Assembly: GCA_023229435.1 (NCBI GenBank)
Contig: JALNZF010000036.1
Location: forward strand, 1-25,837
DNA length: 25,837 nucleotides
Direction of reading: 5' to 3'
Source of the DNA: Nitrospirota bacterium
Lineage (GTDB): Bacteria; Nitrospirota; UBA9217
Below, one piece after another: positions 24,228 to 25,837 of this stretch. The notes under the pieces are model-generated. The model did not search any database and was not told the origin of the DNA. It saw nothing but the letters and a program-made list of their open reading frames with translations. How positions within the stretch are numbered: the stretch's first letter is position 1; every line of letters begins with the position of its first letter. Made by a program: the position numbers and the translations under genes.

Positions 24228-24278
24228 CGAGCAGTGTGTTGATCTCACCACGATCAGCACACTGCTCGATTTTTTTTG
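24228..24278 (+). terminator. Strong rho-independent terminator of the YeeE/YedE operon
   Basis: An 11-bp perfect stem CGAGCAGTGTG/CACACTGCTCG (24228-24238 with 24258-24268), extended inward by TTGATC/GATCAG, is followed by A and nine T residues. A smaller 7-bp hairpin lies at 24170-24187. Confidence 0.93.
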
Positions 24279-24300
24279 ACCCTTCAAAACACCTATCCTG

Positions 24301-24329
24301 TTGACATTCTGCACAGATATCTGTACAAT
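24301..24329 (+). promoter_or_regulatory. Promoter of the Phd/RelE module
   Basis: A perfect TTGACA (24301-24306) and TACAAT (24324-24329, five of six) are separated by 17 bp. Two dyads overlap it, so it should be autorepressed. Confidence 0.8.
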
Positions 24330-24340
24330 TATTGGTACAG
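24313..24340. promoter_or_regulatory. Paired operator dyads in the Phd/RelE promoter
   Basis: ACAGATATCTGT (24313-24324) is a perfect 12-bp palindrome in the spacer. CTGTAC-N8-GTACAG (24321-24340) covers the -10 box. The two share four bases. The TGTAC core is like that described for the E. coli yefM-yoeB operator, which fits the Phd/YefM antitoxin encoded immediately downstream. Confidence 0.65.
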
Positions 24341-24351
24341 GAGGAGGTGCC

Positions 24352-24630
24352 ATGCTTAAAGAGATGAAAAACTATTCCATGAGCGAAGCGAGAAATGAGC
24401 TCACCGCCATGCCGGAGAAACTGGAGAAAAAGCACAGCGCCGTGGCCATTACCCGCCGGGGTAAGCCGGTGCTTGCTGTCATGCCGTGGGACCTTTTCGA
24501 GTCAATCATGGAAACCCTGGAAATACTCGGCGATGAGGAAATGACCGCCGCCCTGCATAAAGGGATCGAAGAGATCGCCGCAGGCAAGGGAGTGGCATGG
24601 GAAAAGGCAAAGCGGGAACTGGCGGCATGA
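24352..24630 (+). CDS. Phd/YefM-type antitoxin
   Basis: This is a 92-residue protein. The N-terminal fold (MKNYSMSEARNELTAMPEKL, then SAVAITRRGKPVLAVMPWDLFESI) matches the Phd/YefM antitoxin family: a DNA-binding beta-alpha domain whose dimers bind palindromes, followed by a C-terminal helical tail (residues 60-92) that wraps and blocks the toxin. The ATG at 24352 is set by GGAGGAGG six bases before it; an in-frame ATG at 24301 lies in the -35 box and is not used. It overlaps the toxin gene by four bases (ATGA). It should repress its own promoter through the dyads at 24313-24340. Confidence 0.92.
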   Translation: MLKEMKNYSMSEARNELTAMPEKLEKKHSAVAITRRGKPVLAVMPWDLFESIMETLEILGDEEMTAALHKGIEEIAAGKGVAWEKAKRELAA

Positions 24631-24953
24631 GCTACAAAATCATCATTGCACGGACAGCCCTGAAAATGCTCAAAGACATTACCGACAGGCGTGTGCGTGA
24701 TCTTATTGTCAAGCGTATCGATGATCTCATTGAAGAACCGGAGAAACAGGGGAAACCGCTTGTTGCGGAATTATCCGGCTACCGGAGCCTTCGGGCAGCA
24801 GGGCAGCGTTACCGGATCGTCTATCGCGTGATGAACGACAAGATCATGGTCTCTATCGTTGCGGTCGGGATTCGCAAGGAAGGAAGCAGCACGGATATTT
24901 ACAACCTCGCCAAAAAGCTGATACGTCTGAGACTTTTCAATCCTCCCGAGTAA
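24627..24953 (+). CDS. RelE/ParE-family toxin
   Basis: This 108-residue small basic protein has the RelE-type plan: strand MSYKIIIARTA, two helices (LKMLKDITDRRVRDLIVKRI), then the beta-sheet core with LSGYRSLRAAGQRYRIVYRV and IMVSIVAVGIRKEG. Arg residues at RSLR, QRYRIVYR and GIRK are those usually needed for mRNA cleavage in the ribosomal A site. It lacks the C-terminal Tyr of E. coli RelE at the usual place, but a longer tail contains DIYNLAKKLIRL. The ATG overlaps the antitoxin stop codon, so synthesis is coupled. RelE-type is more likely than ParE-type because of the Phd/YefM partner. Confidence 0.9.
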   Translation: MSYKIIIARTALKMLKDITDRRVRDLIVKRIDDLIEEPEKQGKPLVAELSGYRSLRAAGQRYRIVYRVMNDKIMVSIVAVGIRKEGSSTDIYNLAKKLIRLRLFNPPE

Positions 24954-24996
24954 CTGTTTTGCTAAGAGATTCCTGGTGAGAGACCTAACATGGGCT

Positions 24997-25326
24997 TTAT
25001 GCCGTCTTCGCAAGAATGATCCTGCCGATTTCCTTCTTTGAAGAACCGAGGGCAAAGATCGACCGCACGATAAGGTCAAGCGACACGGACGATTCGGCAC
25101 GCTCGATCTTGGCCACCCGCGACTGGCTCGATTTTATCTTCTCCGCAACCTGCACCTGTGTAAGGTGCCTTTTCTTTCGCAGTTCCTGAAAATAATTCGA
25201 AAGAGCGAGCTTCATCTCAATATACTCTTCCTCTTCACGGCTCAATTTGAGAAAGTCAGTCACTGAACCGACTTTCCAACCTTGCTTCTCAAGTTTTTTG
25301 ATTTTCTCTTTTTTCACGGCTATCAC
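24997..25326 (-). CDS. XRE-family antitoxin (HigA-like)
   Basis: This is a 109-residue protein. The C-terminal two-thirds form a Cro/C1-type helix-turn-helix (LSNYFQELRKKRHLTQVQVA, then EKIKSSQSRVAKIERAESSV). The N-terminal 40 residues are charged and helical, as in antitoxins of the HigA2 type that sit behind a HigB-like toxin. It starts with GTG at 25326, overlapping the toxin stop codon in GTGA. A second GTG at 25317 has AGGTGA at a better distance and may be the true start. Toxin-first order is typical of higBA. Its target is presumably the dyad at 25673-25690. It converges on the Phd/RelE module with only 43 bp between. Confidence 0.9.
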   Translation of the reverse strand: MIAVKKEKIKKLEKQGWKVGSVTDFLKLSREEEEYIEMKLALSNYFQELRKKRHLTQVQVAEKIKSSQSRVAKIERAESSVSLDLIVRSIFALGSSKKEIGRIILAKTA

Positions 25327-25658
25327 CTCTCACAGCTGTCATAAGAAATAATTCTTTTCTTACAGATATCGATTATATTCTTCGGAGTTGCCCTGCTCTT
25401 CTTTTCAAATACCTCCAGGATCACGACTGCGTCGTCATCCAACCGGTATATAATTCTCCATGTCTTGTCCCTGTCGTTGATCCTCAGTTCATGACATCTC
25501 GCGCATATGGATGTCATGGGTCTGGAAGAGGGAAGCGACAACCGTTCGCTGTTTTGCAACCGCCGCACAAGGTACCCTGCCTCGATTCGCGCTTCCGTCG
25601 AAAGCGGCGGGGTCTTCACTTCGCCGTGCAGCCAGACAAGGGGTTTTGGCTTCATCAT
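25323..25658 (-). CDS. HigB/Gp49-like toxin, RelE superfamily
   Basis: This is a 111-residue protein. The sequence KPLVWLHGEVKTPPLSTEAR, then LVRRLQNSERLSLPSSRPMT, CHELRINDRDKTWRIIYRLD and VVILEVFEKK is characteristic of the phage-derived Gp49-like/HigB family of ribosome-dependent mRNA interferases. The start is ATG at 25658 or the adjoining ATG at 25655. A TTG twelve bases upstream is in frame but lies inside the -10 box and cannot be transcribed. The expected transcription start (about 25662) leaves only a few leader bases, so the message is close to leaderless. The antitoxin follows with a 4-base overlap. Confidence 0.9.
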   Translation of the reverse strand: MMKPKPLVWLHGEVKTPPLSTEARIEAGYLVRRLQNSERLSLPSSRPMTSICARCHELRINDRDKTWRIIYRLDDDAVVILEVFEKKSRATPKNIIDICKKRIISYDSCER

Positions 25659-25668
25659 CTTGCTACTC

Positions 25669-25697
25669 AATATATGTCATATCTGACATAATGTCAA
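25669..25697 (-). promoter_or_regulatory. Promoter and operator of the HigB/XRE module
   Basis: On the minus strand TTGACA (25692-25697) and TATATT (25669-25674) are separated by 17 bp. Between them lies TATGTCA-TATC-TGACATA (25673-25690), a perfect 7-bp inverted repeat, and the -35 box itself supplies a third TGACAT half-site. A dimer bound here would block RNA polymerase, as expected for an autoregulated TA module. Confidence 0.8.
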
Positions 25698-25713
25698 ATA
25701 CATAATTAGACAG

Positions 25714-25837
25714 TGTCAAGCCAAAATAGAAATGTCCTATTGTTACCAAAATAGAAATGTCCGGTTTTAGGGAACAGTGATTGGCTGTTCCTGGTTTCTT
25801 CGTTTTAGTTTCAGATACTTTCTCCAAGGATGATTCG
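25714..25837 (-). mobile_element. End of an insertion sequence, running off the window
   Basis: Two direct copies of CCAAAATAGAAATGTCC (25721-25737 and 25746-25762), preceded by TGTCAAG at 25714, look like the multiple terminal repeats of an IS. Beyond them a minus-strand reading frame ending at 25767 enters from outside the window. The boundary at 25714 is a best guess; the opposite end and any target-site duplication are not visible. IS21-like elements carry such repeated ends, but the family is not settled here. Confidence 0.6.
25767..25837 (-). CDS. Transposase C-terminus, partial
   Basis: Only the last 22 or so residues are inside the window: NHPWRKYLKLKRRNQEQPIT-VP, then TAA. The HPWRK string near the C-terminus and the basic tail recall DDE-type IS transposases, and the repeated IS-type terminal sequence starts a few bases after the stop. 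The rest of the gene lies beyond the right edge. Confidence 0.5.
   Translation of the reverse strand, partial: NHPWRKYLKLKRRNQEQPITVP

Noticed and set aside
25656..25670. TTG start four codons upstream for the HigB toxin
   Set aside because: The TTG overlaps the -10 box of the module's own promoter, so it would not be in the transcript.

Overview
The window looks like a piece of an anaerobic or facultative diderm bacterial chromosome. A nine-heme secreted cytochrome c, an S11 D-Ala-D-Ala carboxypeptidase, a lipoprotein, a SurA-like periplasmic chaperone and a histidine kinase/response regulator pair with a wHTH output all fit a Nitrospirota- or Desulfobacterota-like lineage. This placement is inference from gene content; there is no rRNA or other marker gene here to settle it.

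Layout. 1-570: no gene; tandem 10-mers and a 190-bp inverted-repeat element. 571-1162: 3' remnant of a PIN-domain toxin followed by an intact UPF0175-type antitoxin. 1230-2918: large ABC-exporter-type membrane protein without an ATPase gene beside it. 3152-6736: smc, flanked on both sides by the same degenerate GTTCAAG repeat family. 7053-8045 (-): D-Ala-D-Ala carboxypeptidase. 8046-8509: repeat-rich gap. 8510-9826: OFA-type MFS transporter. 9804-10217 (-): remnant of a PhnD-like binding protein. 10173-11339: TPR lipoprotein. 11469-12848 (-): SurA/PpiC protein with a duplicated chaperone module. 13135-16122 (-): nine-heme cytochrome with its own terminator. 16123-16953: long non-coding leader. 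16954-19031 (-): histidine kinase and a REC-ArsR response regulator, translationally coupled. 19191-19970 (-) and 20165-20575 (+): a divergent pair of cysteine-rich proteins, DUF5714-like and YkgJ-like. 20746-22456: purM-purN. 22457-23056: non-coding, with a double-hairpin repeat and a good promoter. 23057-24144: split YeeE/YedE-type transporter ending in a strong terminator. 24352-24953 (+) and 24997-25658 (-): two convergent toxin-antitoxin modules (Phd/RelE and HigB/XRE). 25714-25837: end of an insertion sequence that runs off the window.

How it fits together. The core genes (smc, purMN, the S11 peptidase) are ordinary. The most coherent accessory unit is the minus-strand block at 11469-19031: a two-component system, an outer-surface or periplasmic multiheme cytochrome and a periplasmic folding factor, suggesting regulated export of an electron-transfer protein. 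The edges of the window carry selfish or stress modules (three TA loci, an IS end). At least three families of dispersed inverted repeats sit in the gaps, and two copies of one family begin exactly at the stop codon of the preceding gene.
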